Shown piece after piece: positions 6,019-6,600 of a stretch of DNA of 6,600 bases. Both the position numbers and the translations under genes were made by a program. Origin of the DNA: Flavobacteriaceae bacterium. Its GTDB lineage: Bacteria; Bacteroidota; Bacteroidia; Flavobacteriales; Flavobacteriaceae. The stretch spans positions 1 to 6,600 of the forward strand of contig JABDMQ010000396.1 of the NCBI GenBank assembly GCA_013001365.1, given 5' to 3'. Within the stretch, counting starts at the first letter, position 1, and the number at the start of each line of letters is the position of its first letter. The notes beneath the pieces were generated by a model that ran no database searches, was not told the origin of the DNA, and saw nothing but the letters and a program-made list of their open reading frames with translations.

Positions 6019-6600
6019 TTATTCTGTTCTTAATGCTTCTACAGGTTTCACTTTAATTGCATTCTGTGCAGGAATGAAACCCGCAAGCAAACCGGATATG
6101 ACCAGTATGGCAAGGGCAAGTAGTATTACGGATAAATTAACACTCGGATTGGCAAACATATCTACTGGACCGTTGGCCTCTAGAATGGCATTCAATCCAT
6201 AAATTGTAAGGGATCCGATAATTATTCCAACCATTCCTGATATAATCGTCAAAACTATCGACTCCAAAAGTATCTGTCCTCTTATGGACCAAGGAGTTGC
6301 TCCCAGGGCTCTCCTTATCCCGATTTCCTTGGTTCTTTCCTTTACAACAATTAACATAATATTACTGATCCCAATGATTCCTGAAAGAAGCACAAGGATT
6401 CCGACCACAAAGGCAACAATATTCAAAGCTCCAAAGAGCCCTTCAATCTTACTATATTCTGCATAAAGGTCAAAATGGCCAATGGCCCTTTTATCTTCTG
6501 GATGGATAGTATGTCTCTCTCTCATTACATCAAATATCTGCTCCTTTAACTCTGTAATGGAAGAACCATCATTAGCTGTTATAGCAAACCAGCCAACTCG
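6019..6600 (-). CDS. MacB/FtsX-like ABC transporter permease, C-terminal part (runs off the window)
   Basis: The frame stays open to the right edge, so the visible 193 codons are the C-terminal part of a larger protein; the methionine at 6525 is internal, not the start. The first 50 or so residues (with ITELKEQIFDVMRERH) are the end of the periplasmic MacB-type domain. Then come a transmembrane helix (about 57-85, GIIGISNIMLIVV), the coupling segment KERTKEIGIRRALGAT (87-102) typical of MacB/FtsX permeases, and two more helices (about 109-138 and 155-178). The end, PAQNAIKVKPVEALRTE, matches the family's P-A-x-x-A-x-x-x-x-P-V-E-A-L ending. In MacB-type exporters this protein transmits ATP-driven movement to the periplasm instead of moving substrate across the inner membrane. 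No ATPase domain is visible; it may be fused upstream or encoded separately outside the window. Confidence 0.94.
   Translation of the reverse strand, partial: RVGWFAITANDGSSITELKEQIFDVMRERHTIHPEDKRAIGHFDLYAEYSKIEGLFGALNIVAFVVGILVLLSGIIGISNIMLIVVKERTKEIGIRRALGATPWSIRGQILLESIVLTIISGMVGIIIGSLTIYGLNAILEANGPVDMFANPSVNLSVILLALAILVISGLLAGFIPAQNAIKVKPVEALRTE

Noticed and set aside
6019..6525. A short stand-alone 168-residue permease starting at the methionine at 6525.
   Set aside because: The frame continues without a stop to the window edge with MacB-like periplasmic-domain sequence, so this methionine is internal and the gene is partial.
1..6600. Search for a CRISPR array, insertion sequence, attachment site, tRNA/rRNA, toxin-antitoxin or defence genes.
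   Set aside because: No repeated spacer pattern, transposase, terminal repeats or RNA gene could be seen. Nearly all the sequence is accounted for by seven recognisable protein genes.

Overview
The window looks like chromosomal DNA of a marine or environmental member of the Bacteroidota, most likely family Flavobacteriaceae. The evidence is an AT-rich base composition, a Bacteroidota-type TAnnTTTG promoter element before the channel gene, start codons mostly without Shine-Dalgarno sequences, and protein families whose variants are typical of that group. The assignment is an inference from style and content; no rRNA or other taxonomic marker is present.

Left part, + strand (1-1341). The last 13 codons of an unidentified gene are followed at once by a DUF1304 small membrane protein. 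A 118-base intergenic stretch with a candidate promoter then leads to an MscS-type mechanosensitive channel. The channel gene ends in a 4-base overlap with the stop codon of tsaB on the opposite strand. A good intrinsic terminator for channel transcription lies 53 bases further on, inside the antisense of tsaB.

Right part, - strand (6600-1338), read right to left. This is a tightly packed run: the C-terminal part of a MacB/FtsX-like ABC transporter permease (cut by the window edge), adaptor 2 (MacA/HlyD type), a TolC-family outer-membrane channel, adaptor 1 (MacA/HlyD type), and tsaB. Gaps are 34, 76, 8 and 6 bases, so most or all of it is probably one transcript whose promoter and ABC ATPase are outside the window. 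The four transport genes together supply an inner-membrane ABC permease, periplasmic adaptors and an outer-membrane duct: a tripartite export system of the MacAB-TolC kind. The substrate cannot be read from the sequence. tsaB, needed for the universal tRNA t6A37 modification, is the last gene of this run and starts with TTG just after the adaptor stop codon, in the same reading frame.

I see no CRISPR array, insertion sequence, tRNA/rRNA, phage gene or defence system. The window is mainly ordinary core genome. The points worth a second look are the gene-expression architecture around tsaB (same-frame TAG junction, TTG start, terminator inside its antisense) and the use of two non-identical adaptors around one TolC.
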